This document shows positions 51,918 through 61,983 of a DNA stretch of 64,000 bases, one piece after another. A program made the position numbers and the translations under genes. The notes beneath the pieces are model-generated. The model worked only from the letters and a program-made list of their open reading frames with translations, did no database searches and was not told where the DNA came from. The stretch is from the NCBI GenBank assembly GCA_021773565.1, contig JAJFJZ010000020.1:124001-188000 (forward strand), given 5' to 3'. The stretch's first letter is position 1; each line of letters begins with the position of its first letter. Source of the DNA: Gammaproteobacteria bacterium. GTDB lineage: Bacteria; Pseudomonadota; Gammaproteobacteria; Pseudomonadales; Azotimanducaceae.

Positions 51918-54569
51918 CTTCGAGGTCGGTTTTTTCAGGGTTTCAATCCATTTGCCCTTTTCGTAATCTGCACGCCACCCGGTTGCTTTTCCATCCTTTT
52001 CACTTGAGACAAATTGCTTTTTTTCCTTGCGGCTGTATTTGTACGCCGCAGGATTTCCATCCGGATCCGCAACCGGTGCATCCAGCAAATATTTAAACTT
52101 CGGATCAAGCTCATTACTATGCGACAACAATTCCGAAACCAGAGGTGCACGGGTTTCACGGTGTTTTGGAAACTTGCTGGCTGCAAGAAAAATGCCGGCA
52201 GCGCCGTCTCGCAATATGTAGAAGTCATCTACCTTATTGCATAACAGCTCAGGCATTGGGACCGGGTCAGCCTTTGGTGGCGCTGCTTCACCACTTCTCA
52301 ACAGTTTGCGCGTATTAGTACACTGGTCTGCTGTGCAGCCAAAATATTTGCCAAACCTTCCTGATTTAAGCTGCATATCCGCACCGCACTTGTCACATTC
52401 AATAAGCGGGCCGTCATATCCTTTTATCCGAAACTCACCAGACTCGATCTCATATCCGTCGCATTCCGGATTGTCACCACAGATGTGCAATTTACGGTTT
52501 TCGTCCACCAGATAGCTGTCCATCGGTGTTTTGCACACCGAACATTTGTGCTTGGTTCGTAGCAGACGGGATTCAGCATCCTCATCCTGCTCTATATCAA
52601 CCACTTCATCGCCCGGAATCAGATTGAGAGTTTGTGTGCAGCGTTCCTTGGGTTTTAACCCATAACCAGAACAACCGAGAAAGACTCCGGTACTACCCGT
52701 TCGAATTTGCATAAAACGCCCGCATTTGGGACATTCGATATTCGTATCGGTTGGTTCATTGGGGCGCATGCCTCCGGTTTCATCCTGCGCATGTTCCAGT
52801 TTTTCGGTAAAATCCGTATAAAAGTCATCCAGCACTTTTATCCACTTCACCTCTCCGTTGGCTACCTGATCCAGACCGCCTTCCATTTCGGCAGTAAAAC
52901 CATAATCCATCAGGTGGTTAAAGTTCTCCACAAGACGATCTGTAACCAGTTCACCAATTTTTGCAGCGTAAAATCTGCGGCTATTCAGTGCTACGTATCC
53001 CCTGTCCTGAATAGTGGAAATGATAGATGCATAAGTTGACGGTCGCCCTATCCCTCTTTTTTCCAGCTCGCGAACCAGGCTTGCCTCTCCAAACCGCGGT
53101 ACCGGTTTGGTGAAATGCTGGTTGGGTTCCAGACGAATGAGTTGCATGTTCTCTCCCACCTGCAAATCGGGAACCTGCACATCGTCGTCCTGTTTTCCCT
53201 GCGCCTGCATCACTCGGGTAAATCCGTCAAACTTGAGAATACGTCCCCGGATACGCAGAACGTAGTCACCCGCGTTCGCAGAAATACTGGTGCTGAGATA
53301 CTCCGCACGCGTCATTTGACAGGCAACAAACCTTTGCCAGATAAGTTCATACAAACGTACAGCGTCCGGGTCAACATTTTCCACGGACGCGGAGGCGGTA
53401 TTTACATTCGAAGGGCGTATTGCCTCGTGGGCCTCCTGAGCGGCTTCCTTGCTGGTGTATATATTGGCTTGCTCAGGCAGGTATTTATCACCGTATTTCT
53501 TGAGTATGTAATCACGGCAGGATCCAATCGCCTCACCGGATAAGTTAGTTGAATCTGTACGCATGTAGGTTATGTATCCTGCTTCGTACAATCGCTGCGC
53601 AAGCATCATGGTTTTCTTAACACTAAAACCCAGCCTGGTACTGGCTGACTGTTGCAAGGTAGAGGTAATAAAAGGCGCGTTTGGACGTGTCGACGTCGGT
53701 TTGTCATCGCGCTTGTCGATGACAATGGATGCCTTCTTCAGCAGTTCAAGCGCTGTATCTGTATCGGCTTTGTTACCGGGTCGAAAAGCTTTATCCTGAA
53801 ACCTGGTTACCTGGAAACGATAACCCCGGGAGTCAGGCTGACTCTGCAAGACTTCCGGACGATCCAGATGCGCAAATAGTTCCCAATACTCCTCGGGTAC
53901 AAATGCCCGAATCTCCCTTTCCCTGTCAACAATCAGCCGCACAGCTACCGATTGTACCCTGCCTGCGGACAGCCCTCTGGCAACTTTGGCCCATAATAAG
54001 GGCGATACCTGGAATCCCACCACACGATCGAGAAACCTCCGCGCTTGCTGGGCATTTACACGATCGATATCCAGCTCACCCGGGTTCTCAAACGCAGCTT
54101 CGATAGCCTTGCGGGTAATCTCATTAAATACTACCCGTTTGAATCTTGCTGGATCCCCGCCAATAATCTCTCGCAGATGCCACGCAATAGCCTCTCCTTC
54201 CCTGTCCAGATCGGTTGCCAGATAAACAAACTCAGCGTTTTCCGCGAGTTTTCTAAGCTCGCTTACTACCTTTTCCTTACCTGGAAGAATTTCATAGCTC
54301 GCAGCCCAGTTTTTGGCCGGATCGATGCCCATCCGGCGCACCAGCTGGTCGCGCGATCGCTTCTTTTTGTAGGCTTCTTTTTTGGCGGGTGAGAGCTTGC
54401 GGGTTTTTGCTGCTTCTTTTGCACGCTCTTTCGGGTCGCTGGGTTTTCCCCCGGTAGGTAAATCCCGCACATGGCCAACACTCGAGCGAACGATGAAGGA
54501 TTTGCCCAGATACTTGTTAATGGTTTTCGCCTTTGCAGGTGACTCCACAATGACCAGCGAATGAACCAT
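51861..54569 (-). CDS. topA: DNA topoisomerase I
   Basis: 902 residues, relaxes negative supercoils. Toprim domain ([18 protein letters not shown] with Glu9; [17 protein letters not shown] with metal-binding Asp/Glu), catalytic Tyr335 ([11 protein letters not shown]), [18 protein letters not shown], and three Cys4 zinc-finger modules in the C-terminal part (CPKCGRFM..., CSVCKTPM..., CDKCGADM...). The Lys/Ala-rich tail consists of NAVAKK repeats and is truncated by an amber codon within the repeat array. Start ATG with AAGGGA; promoter at 54644-54673. Convergent with lexA. Confidence 0.96.
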   Translation of the reverse strand: MVHSLVIVESPAKAKTINKYLGKSFIVRSSVGHVRDLPTGGKPSDPKERAKEAAKTRKLSPAKKEAYKKKRSRDQLVRRMGIDPAKNWAASYEILPGKEKVVSELRKLAENAEFVYLATDLDREGEAIAWHLREIIGGDPARFKRVVFNEITRKAIEAAFENPGELDIDRVNAQQARRFLDRVVGFQVSPLLWAKVARGLSAGRVQSVAVRLIVDREREIRAFVPEEYWELFAHLDRPEVLQSQPDSRGYRFQVTRFQDKAFRPGNKADTDTALELLKKASIVIDKRDDKPTSTRPNAPFITSTLQQSASTRLGFSVKKTMMLAQRLYEAGYITYMRTDSTNLSGEAIGSCRDYILKKYGDKYLPEQANIYTSKEAAQEAHEAIRPSNVNTASASVENVDPDAVRLYELIWQRFVACQMTRAEYLSTSISANAGDYVLRIRGRILKFDGFTRVMQAQGKQDDDVQVPDLQVGENMQLIRLEPNQHFTKPVPRFGEASLVRELEKRGIGRPSTYASIISTIQDRGYVALNSRRFYAAKIGELVTDRLVENFNHLMDYGFTAEMEGGLDQVANGEVKWIKVLDDFYTDFTEKLEHAQDETGGMRPNEPTDTNIECPKCGRFMQIRTGSTGVFLGCSGYGLKPKERCTQTLNLIPGDEVVDIEQDEDAESRLLRTKHKCSVCKTPMDSYLVDENRKLHICGDNPECDGYEIESGEFRIKGYDGPLIECDKCGADMQLKSGRFGKYFGCTADQCTNTRKLLRSGEAAPPKADPVPMPELLCNKVDDFYILRDGAAGIFLAASKFPKHRETRAPLVSELLSHSNELDPKFKYLLDAPVADPDGNPAAYKYSRKEKKQFVSSEKDGKATGWRADYEKGKWIETLKKPTSKKNAVAKKKAVAKKNAVAK

Positions 54570-54643
54570 AGATTTCCCTTTATTAGTAATATCGAGGTTC
54601 TGGCTCCCCGGGATTTACCGGCACAGAACTCCAAAAGTTGCGA

Positions 54644-54673
54644 TTTATACGGTTTATTTTTCCACCCTGTCAA
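54644..54673 (-). promoter_or_regulatory. Sigma-70 promoter for topA
   Basis: Minus strand: consensus -35 TTGACA (54673-54668), 18-base spacer, -10 TATAAA (54649-54644). Leader of about 65 bases to the topA ATG. The rest of the 263-base intergenic region 54570-54832 shows no further obvious element. Confidence 0.75.
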
Positions 54674-54832
54674 CTCGAACTTGAATTTAGTTGGCCGATT
54701 AAATTCTCGAAGTAGACAAATAGATCGAATTTCCAATGACTTAGACCTACCCTAAAATAAAATCAGTCGGTGACCAAATAATCCCGATTTAGCGGACATT
54801 TAGAAAGATCGGTTTTTTCAAAACGCGTCCGG

Positions 54833-55372
54833 CTACCGCAGTACGAGTTGTTTTAATTTCTGCAGTGCGCTCAGTAAATCGTCAATATCATCCTCCACTT
54901 TTTCGATAGTTCCAGTTTCTCGCCAGTAGCAGCTCACCTTGCCGGCCTCTACCTCAAGCGCAAGACTGTCGCGCGGCAAAGTCAGTACGATTTTTTGGAC
55001 TTCAACCCAAAATTCTTCTGCTAGGGAGACATATTTGTTCAGCTTCCAGCCTTCTATCGGTGAATACTCGGCAATTTCTGAAGCGCCCTCAGACTTTAGC
55101 AACAACCACAAAGGGGTATCATTGAGAGGGCGCTCCAAAATGAGGCTGTATGCAGCACACTCCCGTGAAACATCACGCAATTTTCCACCGGAACTCACTC
55201 TGTGCTCAGGTTTTGGATCTGCATAGGGCAGCCTGCGTATCTCAACCACCAGCTCGCAAGCCCTGGCCCTAAGCCGGAGTGCGCTTAGTCGTTTTTCCAT
55301 TGGGGTGGGGATCATTCTGGAAATCGGGCCAAAAGCCGCTGCCAGAATTACAATAATAATGAACCAGATCAC
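54833..55372 (-). CDS. Conserved-looking protein of unknown function with one N-terminal membrane helix
   Basis: Not recognised. 179 residues: a short N-terminal hydrophobic helix (MIWFIIIVILAAAFGPISRM), then a soluble part with RLRARACELVVEIRRLPYADPKP, a central VSRECAAYSLILERPLNDTPLWLLLKSEGASE, and an amphipathic C-terminal helix (DIDDLLSALQKLKQLVLR). Topology suggests anchoring to the membrane with a cytoplasmic domain. The position upstream of topA on the same strand resembles the spot of small hypothetical genes near topA in Pseudomonas. Divergent from the universal stress protein gene. Confidence 0.6.
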   Translation of the reverse strand: MIWFIIIVILAAAFGPISRMIPTPMEKRLSALRLRARACELVVEIRRLPYADPKPEHRVSSGGKLRDVSRECAAYSLILERPLNDTPLWLLLKSEGASEIAEYSPIEGWKLNKYVSLAEEFWVEVQKIVLTLPRDSLALEVEAGKVSCYWRETGTIEKVEDDIDDLLSALQKLKQLVLR

Positions 55373-55510
55373 CTGGACGCTCCTGGAGCCTGCGTATTTA
55401 GACCCTTGCGAGTCCCCGAAGACAATACTAAGGCATCCCGGACATCAAATCCCTATTGAGAGACCATTGAAACCTGTGTAAGGTCGCAAAATATGACGCT
55501 GGAATCGAGT

Positions 55511-55957
55511 ATGGGCACTTACAGCAAGATCCTCCTGGCAGTCGACCTCACCATAGAATCGAGCCAGGTAGCTAGTCGCGCATGTCTGCTGGACGCTGAC
55601 GAACTGCATATAATTCACGTGATCGAGCCTTTGAGTCTTGCGTACGGCGGCGATATCCCAATGGATCTATCCACTGTGCAGGACCAGATTCATGATCAGG
55701 CCAAAACACACCTGCAGGAATTTTCCAGATCGCTGGATGTTCCAGCTGAACGGCAACATCTCGTATTCGGGCGACCCGAAGCAGAAGTGCACAGAATTGC
55801 GGAAGAAATCTGTGCCGATCTCATTGTAGTAGGCAGCCATGGCAGACACGGTTTGTCGCTGCTTTTAGGATCAACCGCCAATGGTGTTTTGCACGGTGCC
55901 ATTTGTGATGTATTGGCTGTGCGGGTAGGAATCATTGACGACGAGAATAATACCTAA
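55511..55957 (+). CDS. Universal stress protein, UspA family
   Basis: 148 residues from ATG 55511, whose MGTYSKILLAVDL matches the normal UspA beginning (an ATG at 55493 would add six residues). ATP-binding type motif: VVGSHGRHGLSLLLGSTANGVLHGAICDVLAVRV, i.e. G2xG9xG(S/T) form. Adenosine-nucleotide-binding stress protein; precise role unknown. The following slt gene overlaps its end by about 23 bases if its TTG start is used. Confidence 0.87.
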   Translation: MGTYSKILLAVDLTIESSQVASRACLLDADELHIIHVIEPLSLAYGGDIPMDLSTVQDQIHDQAKTHLQEFSRSLDVPAERQHLVFGRPEAEVHRIAEEICADLIVVGSHGRHGLSLLLGSTANGVLHGAICDVLAVRVGIIDDENNT

Positions 55958-57944
55958 ACAGTGGAGGATCTTCTCCAGACTGTTTACCAGGAACCGCTCA
56001 GGGCTGTTTACCAAAAATAGCTCAGGGCTGTTGCTCATCTGGTTTTTGGCGGTACCCGCTTTTGCAAGCCTGGATCAGGACCGCATAACTTATAGTAAAG
56101 CTCTTAAAGCGCTATACGCAGGCAACGCGGATTCTTTCAAAACTGCACGTGCTTCGCTTGAACACTATTCGCTTTACCCTTATCTGGAATATGCACAACT
56201 GCGCCAAACGATATCCGTGCTATCGGAAAAGGACGTGCAGAGTTTTCGCAGCATGTATGCGGATATTCCAATTGCCAATCGCCTTCACAAACAATGGCTG
56301 CAACAACTCGCGCTTAAGGGAGACTGGCAAAGGTATCGAAGCAATTATGAAGAAGATAATAGTGTCTCTTATAGATGTAATTACCTTCGATCGTTATACC
56401 AAACGGGTGATAAATCCCTGGCTATGCAGGGCGTTACATCCCTGTGGTTAAGTGCACGCTCCCAATCGAAAGTTTGTGATCCCCTGTTCAGGACGTGGAT
56501 TGCCAATGGGCAACTGACTCAGGAACTTGTATGGCAACGACTGCATCTGGCACTGGCGGCCAACAACAAAACATTGGCAAGCTACCTTTTACGCTATTTT
56601 ACGGGCCCATTAAAGCGTACCTCGATGACCTACTACCAGGTGCATGGCCAGGCAAAGTTATTAAACAACCATAATCGTTTTTCACCCGACACCGTATATG
56701 TACGTAATATTATTGCGCACGGCCTTCTGCGTTGGGCTAATTTTGATCCCAGGGCAGCGCACCGGGCCTGGCAAAAATACCAGCTGAGCCATAGTTTCAC
56801 CGACTATGAAAAACAGCGAATTCTCCAGGGTATCCAACTCAGGATGGCTCGCAATAATATCCTGCCAAACATTGATAGTGTGCCAGTTAACGCAGATGGC
56901 ACACACGAACCTCTTATAGAGGCTATCGCCCTGGCGGCTGTTCGCAATCAGTCCTGGTCGGACGTCCTGCTCTGGATAGCACGCTTGCCAGAGCAGGTAA
57001 AATCAAAACCAATGTGGCAATACTGGAAGGCACGATCCGGTCTGAATCAGGATGGGGCCCCTGAGGCTGAGATTCAAAGTTCGATAAATGCATTGGAGTC
57101 CCTGTCCCGCTCGCGAACCTACTACGGATTTCTTGCTGCACACACTTTGGGAATCGAACCCCGGCTAAATCATCAGGTAAGCAAGGTTGACCTGACTACG
57201 CTGAAACAGGTCGCTGATTTACCGGGAATGCAACGGGCGCTGGAATTATATGCCATAAACGATGTTACCAGCGCCACCAGGGAATGGTTGTTGCTTACCG
57301 AGCACATGTCAAAAACCGAACTGGCTGCCGTCTCGGTAATCACTGCTAAAGCCGGCTGGCTGAACCAAAGCATCAGGGCAGCCAACCTTGCCGAGTTGCA
57401 CGACGACCTGAGCCTGCGGTTCCCTACTCCATTTCGTGAGATATTTACTCGTGAGGCGCAATCATCAAAGGTTCCTGAAACCTTACTCTATGGCATTAGC
57501 CGGCAGGAAAGCGCATTTGCACCTACAGTCGTTTCTCCCGCGGGGGCAATGGGAATTATGCAACTTCTACCTACAACCGCCGTGGAGACCGCTCGAAAAT
57601 CCGGCCTGCGACGCCCGGTACGCAAGCAACTGCTTCTTCCGGAGACAAATATAAAACTTGGAAGTCGCTACCTGGCTGGACTACTCGAGCGATTTGAGGG
57701 TAATAGAGCTGTGGCGGCCGCAGCGTACAACGCCGGTCCAACCCGAACCAGTCAATGGTTAAGACGCAAACCAGCCGACCCGATCGATATCTGGATTGAG
57801 TCAATACCCTACAAGGAAACACGCGCCTATGTTAAAAATGTCCTGGCATTTAGCTACATTTTTTCGGAACATCTTAACGGCAATGCACCCTTTCTGTCGG
57901 AATCCGAGGCCGCAAACCTGCCCCGGTATATGCTTGCTCCTTAA
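55935..57944 (+). CDS. slt: Soluble lytic murein transglycosylase Slt
   Basis: Cleaves the MurNAc-GlcNAc bond of peptidoglycan, forming 1,6-anhydromuropeptides in the periplasm. About 669 residues. N-terminal signal (LLLIWFLAVPAFAS), a long helical superhelix (U and L domains), then the catalytic SLT domain at about 505-640: TLLYGISRQESAFAPTVVSPAGAMGIMQLLPTTA with catalytic Glu near 523, and AVAAAAYNAGPTRTSQWL. The start is uncertain: the TTG at 55935 overlaps usp; other alternative non-ATG starts lie among the repeats at 55980-56027. tatD begins on the last base of its stop codon. Confidence 0.92.
   Translation: MTTRIIPKQWRIFSRLFTRNRSGLFTKNSSGLLLIWFLAVPAFASLDQDRITYSKALKALYAGNADSFKTARASLEHYSLYPYLEYAQLRQTISVLSEKDVQSFRSMYADIPIANRLHKQWLQQLALKGDWQRYRSNYEEDNSVSYRCNYLRSLYQTGDKSLAMQGVTSLWLSARSQSKVCDPLFRTWIANGQLTQELVWQRLHLALAANNKTLASYLLRYFTGPLKRTSMTYYQVHGQAKLLNNHNRFSPDTVYVRNIIAHGLLRWANFDPRAAHRAWQKYQLSHSFTDYEKQRILQGIQLRMARNNILPNIDSVPVNADGTHEPLIEAIALAAVRNQSWSDVLLWIARLPEQVKSKPMWQYWKARSGLNQDGAPEAEIQSSINALESLSRSRTYYGFLAAHTLGIEPRLNHQVSKVDLTTLKQVADLPGMQRALELYAINDVTSATREWLLLTEHMSKTELAAVSVITAKAGWLNQSIRAANLAELHDDLSLRFPTPFREIFTREAQSSKVPETLLYGISRQESAFAPTVVSPAGAMGIMQLLPTTAVETARKSGLRRPVRKQLLLPETNIKLGSRYLAGLLERFEGNRAVAAAAYNAGPTRTSQWLRRKPADPIDIWIESIPYKETRAYVKNVLAFSYIFSEHLNGNAPFLSESEAANLPRYMLAP
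55980..56027 (+). repeat. Two 24-bp tandem repeats before the slt signal peptide
   Basis: Two adjacent copies (55980-56003 and 56004-56027) of a 24-base unit, encoding LFTRNRSG and LFTKNSSG, followed by a third degenerate beginning LL. They extend the n-region ahead of the hydrophobic signal core. They look like a recent in-frame duplication, or non-coding duplication if translation starts further downstream. Confidence 0.8.
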
Positions 57945-58741
57945 TGATTGATATTGGGGCTAACCTAAGCAATAGCGTATTCAAAGCTGACCTGGAAGAG
58001 GTACTCACCCGCGCATCGTCGGCTGGTCTAAAACACATAATTATCACCGGTACCAATGTTGAAGAAAGTCACAATGCCCTGCAGTTATGCAATCAGTATC
58101 AGGATTTTATCCCCTCCCTAAACTTGTCAAGCACGGCAGGGGTCCACCCGCATGACGCAAAAGACCTGATAAATACCTGGATTGAATCACTGGAACACCT
58201 TCACCAGAATAAGTTTGTAAAAGCCGTCGGTGAAACAGGACTGGATTTTAATCGCAATTATTCTCCGCGGGATAAACAGATAAGTGCATTTCGGGAACAG
58301 TTATTTCTGGCCAGCAAACTGGAAAAACCCGTATTTGTACACGACCGGGAAACTGGTGGCGAAACACTCAGAATATTGAGGGAATTCGAAAACAAACTAG
58401 TAGCGGTGGTAATTCATTGTTTCACTGGTACAAAAGATGAATTGCTTGCATACTTGGACGCAGGATTTTTTATAGGTATTACGGGATGGGTATGCGATGA
58501 ACGACGCGGAAAACAACTACAGCAAATTGTCCCACTAATTCCCGACGCCCGGCTTATGATCGAAACCGACGCACCATGGCTAATGCCCAAAAAAACCACA
58601 CTTAAACCGGCGAAAAAAAATCGATGTGAACCAGCGCACCTGCTGGACATCACCAAAAAAATTGCTCAATTACGCAACCAGTGCCCTGAAGAAGTACGCC
58701 ATTACACAGCAAAAAATGCGGAAAATTTTTTTAATCTGTAG
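57944..58741 (+). CDS. tatD: TatD family 3'-5' DNase
   Basis: 265 residues, metal-dependent amidohydrolase-fold nuclease. Closely resembles E. coli TatD: MIDIGANLSNSVF at the start, IITGTNVEESHNALQL, AGVHPHDAKDL, AVGETGLDFNRNYSPRD (metal Glu), PVFVHDRE, VVIHCFTGTKDELLAYLDAGFFIGITGWVCDERRG, LMIETDAPWLMP (metal Asp) and CEPAHLLDI. Involved in DNA repair and degradation of DNA. Start ATG overlaps the slt stop by one base. Convergent with the subtilase gene, overlapping by 11 bases. Confidence 0.95.
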   Translation: MIDIGANLSNSVFKADLEEVLTRASSAGLKHIIITGTNVEESHNALQLCNQYQDFIPSLNLSSTAGVHPHDAKDLINTWIESLEHLHQNKFVKAVGETGLDFNRNYSPRDKQISAFREQLFLASKLEKPVFVHDRETGGETLRILREFENKLVAVVIHCFTGTKDELLAYLDAGFFIGITGWVCDERRGKQLQQIVPLIPDARLMIETDAPWLMPKKTTLKPAKKNRCEPAHLLDITKKIAQLRNQCPEEVRHYTAKNAENFFNL

Positions 58742-61700
58742 TACTACTCAAATTGGTTAGAAAACCATTGGGTGTACTAAGCAAACTCAATATCTCTATG
58801 CTTACGTCAGCGCTTACGAAAAGTCGCCATTTTCCAGCCCCGTTGCCCAGGGCACCCGTCTGAGGGGACCCGGGGTTCCCGTTCTCCAGATCAAGCGAAA
58901 TTGTTTCAATTGCAGCACCCGCAGCTATAGGAATGCTAACGCTAGTGCTGGATGCCCCGCTATCATCCACTCCTTCAATGGAAATTGTGCCCGCACTTGA
59001 TGAAGTATTCACTATTCTCAGATAACTGCGCTGATTCTGGTTGCTGGCTGGATTAAATATGAACGCATTGCGCGCCGTAGCAGAAACCCCGGGTGCACTC
59101 CTGCTGAGATTGGTTACAAAACCATCCGGGGTACGAATCATATTCATCACGCGAAGATCCAGACCTGACGAAATATTCAGCTGCCAACGACCCTGCCCCT
59201 GACCAAATCCGTTTGTCAATCCCTTGTTCAGGTTGCCATTTTCAAGGTCACTGGCATTTAGCTGCAAGGCGTTCAATGCAGCGAGCGAGAATACAAGATC
59301 GCCACCAGGCGCTGGATTACCAGCATCATCAATAGCGGAAATGGTAACCAGACCATCCGCATTATCATTATTGATCAGCCGAATGAAGGTTTGTTGGGCG
59401 GTTATAGCTGCCGAATTGGCAAAATAGATACGATGCACATCCCCTGCATCTTTTTCTACCACAGCACTCAAATTGGTAAGAAATCCATCCGGGGTTCTTA
59501 TCAGGCTCAATACCTCCAGATCTACATCGGAACTGAGGGAAAGATGCCATTTTCCGGCGCCATCACCCAAAGCTCCATTTATGCCTTTGGCCACGTTTCC
59601 AAGTTCATAGTCACTGCTATTAAAATTCTTTGCTGCATTTGGGCCCAGCGTAAACGTCAGGTTTCCCTGGCCAGCCTGGCCAAGATCATCAATGCCGCTT
59701 ACGGTAACTGTTCCTGCTTGATCTGTGGTATTAACCACCCTGAGAAAACTTTGCTGATTGGGGTTACTGGCCGGATTCGCGAAATACACTTCATGGGCGG
59801 CCCCCTTCTTCTCGACGCCATCGGTAAGGCTGGTCAAAAACCCATTGGGTGTGCGAATCAGGCTCATGGTTTGAAGTTCAGCACTGGAGCCTACGGACAG
59901 TTGCCATTTTCCAATACCCTTGCCCAATTGGCCACTCGTTCCCTTCGCCGGGTTTCCTTTTTCAAGATCGGCGGCATTCAATTGCAGCGAGGCCTGTGCA
60001 GGTATCTCAAAGCGCAGCACGCCCAGCACACCGTCTTGCCCCATATCGTCGATGCCACGCACTTCAACCGAGTTAGTCGAATCACTGTTGTTGATAAATC
60101 TGATAAAGGTTTGCAGACTGGTATTGCTGGCTGGATTAGCAAAGTAGATTTTCTTCTCAAACGCCCGATGCGATTCTGCCAGCCGTATTGGCGTAAGGGA
60201 GTCGTTGGGGTCTGTGCCCTGTTGAAATTCTACAAGATTGGACAATCCGTCATTGTCAGCATCTTCTGCTGCATCCGAGGGATCAAAAGCGTTCAATCCG
60301 GAAGCCAGTTCGAAGTTGTCCGGCATGCCATCGCCGTCACTGTCACCACTTCCAAATAGGTTGTTGAGGGAAGCAAGTACATTTATTCTTCCAAATCCGT
60401 AGGCGTGATCCCGACCAGGAACTCCGGAGTCTACGGCTCCGGCAGCAAGTGCATCGCGAATTTGGGTGTTTGAAAATCCGGGGTTATACCCCCACAACAG
60501 GGCTGCTGCACCCGCGACATGTGGCGTAGCCATCGAAGTACCATTTTTGCGATCATAATCTGATGGGCCAACAGTTACGCTTGCCTCAGTGCCGACAAAA
60601 GCTTGTAACAGAGCGCCATCAGTATCTGATATACCGATCACCGGGAGAAGCGTTTGATATTCACCGAGGGTCCCGGCAAAGGATCCGGCCACATTGTTAT
60701 AGATCACTACGGCCTTGCCACCACCAACCTCGCAGCTCTCTGCCTTTTCGGCGAACAGGAAAGTGCCGCGCTGGATAAAACATACTGCCTCTTCAACGCC
60801 TGCACAGGTGTTTTCTCCCAGGCCACAGTCAACCAGTGGACCCGTGAAACTGGCATTGGCCGATCCTTCCAGGGGGTCATTTTCTATGCTCATGGAGCCC
60901 ACAATCAGTGTCCCGCCAAATCCACTGCCTCTGGGCACGGTTGAGACAACTGAAACGCCCGGTGCTGCAAGCTCAACCTGGGCATACTTTTGTGAAAATC
61001 CAGCTACTTCACCGCCAGGATCCAGGGCTGCCACAGCGATCACGCTGTCATAACCTGCCGGATAACTCACGGCGGTATCACCATCATTCCCGGCTGCTGC
61101 CACAATTAACAGCCCCTCATCAAATGCATCGGCAAATGCCTGGTTTTCGAAACTGCTAAAACAATCCGGCCCGGAACAGCCCAGGCTGAGATTTACTACC
61201 CTGGCACCGTTCGCAATACAGTTATCCAGCCCCACCACCACAGCCGACGTAGGTGCCTTTTCATTTTCACTGTCAAAGACACGATGAATGTGAATGTCAA
61301 AGGTGCCCCTGGGTACAACACCAATCACTCCAAGGTCGTTTTCCATGGCCATGATCGTGCCAGCCACATGCGTACCATGCCCACTGGCATCTTCACTCCA
61401 CACACCCGCAACTGAGCTGGAGCCACTTAACCGTGGTCCGGAAGGCAGGTCAGGATGTCCAAGATCGTAACCGGAATCTATCACACATACCTTAATCCCC
61501 GGATCACCCGCATAAGCCACCTGATCTGCCAGAATGGCGCTAATACCGGCAGGCACCTCTTCAAACATCGGATAACGAGGAGCATCAAGCTCCACTAGCG
61601 CGACCTCCGGGGATTTGCGTAGCGCATCCACCGCCCTGGCGTCCAGTAAGGCCGCAAAGGCTCTGCGCTTCGGTATTTCAAGGCGAATATCCCCACCGAC

Positions 61701-61961
61701 ACTCTTAATGTGGTTGCGCCGCTGGATAAGATTGTGCTGCTGTGGTGATTGCAACAAGGAACCCGTACTTTTGACAGGATGATACTGGACGATATAACGC
61801 GACAGTTCAGCATTTTCAGCATGCAGCTGGCTAGCACTGAAACAAAGGCCTATAGAAATACCAGCCAGCAGGCGAAGAGAATTCTTTGGCAAAGACAAAC
61901 TCAATTTCTCCCGGGTCCCGTACACTACATTCTGCAATCTACACAAAACGATCACCAGCAT
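58731..61961 (-). CDS. Secreted S8 (subtilisin-like) serine protease with PA domain, calcium-type repeats and four C-terminal repeats
   Basis: Up to 1076 residues. Signal peptide LRLLAGISIGLCFSASQLHA; the true start may be a TTG at 61898 or 61904 preceded by GGGAG. Domains: inhibitor-like propeptide (about 50-130), S8 catalytic domain with Asp (CVIDSGYDLGHPDL), His (SGHGTHVAGT) and Ser (NGTSMATPHVAG), a PA domain inserted between His and Ser (about 365-455), TSP3-like acidic repeats (SDGDGMPDNFEL, DADNDGLSNLVEFQ, about 545-600), and four repeats of 112-121 residues to the end. Probably an extracellular peptidase. The repeat region has no known family I recognise. Confidence 0.9.
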   Translation of the reverse strand: MLVIVLCRLQNVVYGTREKLSLSLPKNSLRLLAGISIGLCFSASQLHAENAELSRYIVQYHPVKSTGSLLQSPQQHNLIQRRNHIKSVGGDIRLEIPKRRAFAALLDARAVDALRKSPEVALVELDAPRYPMFEEVPAGISAILADQVAYAGDPGIKVCVIDSGYDLGHPDLPSGPRLSGSSSVAGVWSEDASGHGTHVAGTIMAMENDLGVIGVVPRGTFDIHIHRVFDSENEKAPTSAVVVGLDNCIANGARVVNLSLGCSGPDCFSSFENQAFADAFDEGLLIVAAAGNDGDTAVSYPAGYDSVIAVAALDPGGEVAGFSQKYAQVELAAPGVSVVSTVPRGSGFGGTLIVGSMSIENDPLEGSANASFTGPLVDCGLGENTCAGVEEAVCFIQRGTFLFAEKAESCEVGGGKAVVIYNNVAGSFAGTLGEYQTLLPVIGISDTDGALLQAFVGTEASVTVGPSDYDRKNGTSMATPHVAGAAALLWGYNPGFSNTQIRDALAAGAVDSGVPGRDHAYGFGRINVLASLNNLFGSGDSDGDGMPDNFELASGLNAFDPSDAAEDADNDGLSNLVEFQQGTDPNDSLTPIRLAESHRAFEKKIYFANPASNTSLQTFIRFINNSDSTNSVEVRGIDDMGQDGVLGVLRFEIPAQASLQLNAADLEKGNPAKGTSGQLGKGIGKWQLSVGSSAELQTMSLIRTPNGFLTSLTDGVEKKGAAHEVYFANPASNPNQQSFLRVVNTTDQAGTVTVSGIDDLGQAGQGNLTFTLGPNAAKNFNSSDYELGNVAKGINGALGDGAGKWHLSLSSDVDLEVLSLIRTPDGFLTNLSAVVEKDAGDVHRIYFANSAAITAQQTFIRLINNDNADGLVTISAIDDAGNPAPGGDLVFSLAALNALQLNASDLENGNLNKGLTNGFGQGQGRWQLNISSGLDLRVMNMIRTPDGFVTNLSRSAPGVSATARNAFIFNPASNQNQRSYLRIVNTSSSAGTISIEGVDDSGASSTSVSIPIAAGAAIETISLDLENGNPGSPQTGALGNGAGKWRLFVSADVSIEILSLLSTPNGFLTNLSSTTD
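58734..60152 (-). repeat. Four tandem approximately 120-residue repeats in the S8 protease C-terminus
   Basis: Units at residues 604-724, 725-843, 844-964 and 965-1076 share a pattern: YFANPASN..QQ.F.R..N, GIDD.G, (S/A)DLE.GN..KG, LG.G.GKW.L and LIRTP.GFLTNL. Their separation and length suggest a folded beta-rich domain repeated four times; the fourth unit is shorter and the most divergent. It may bind a polymer or cell surface, or replace a Por/ T2SS-type sorting tail (inference). Confidence 0.85.
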
Positions 61962-61983
61962 GCCAAGCAGTTTTGGCGCATCC

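Noticed and set aside
59391-60359. Long open frame of 322 codons on the plus strand opposite the subtilase repeats
   Set aside because: It mirrors the repeated coding region of the minus-strand protease; composition is a shadow and no family motif or start signal supports it.
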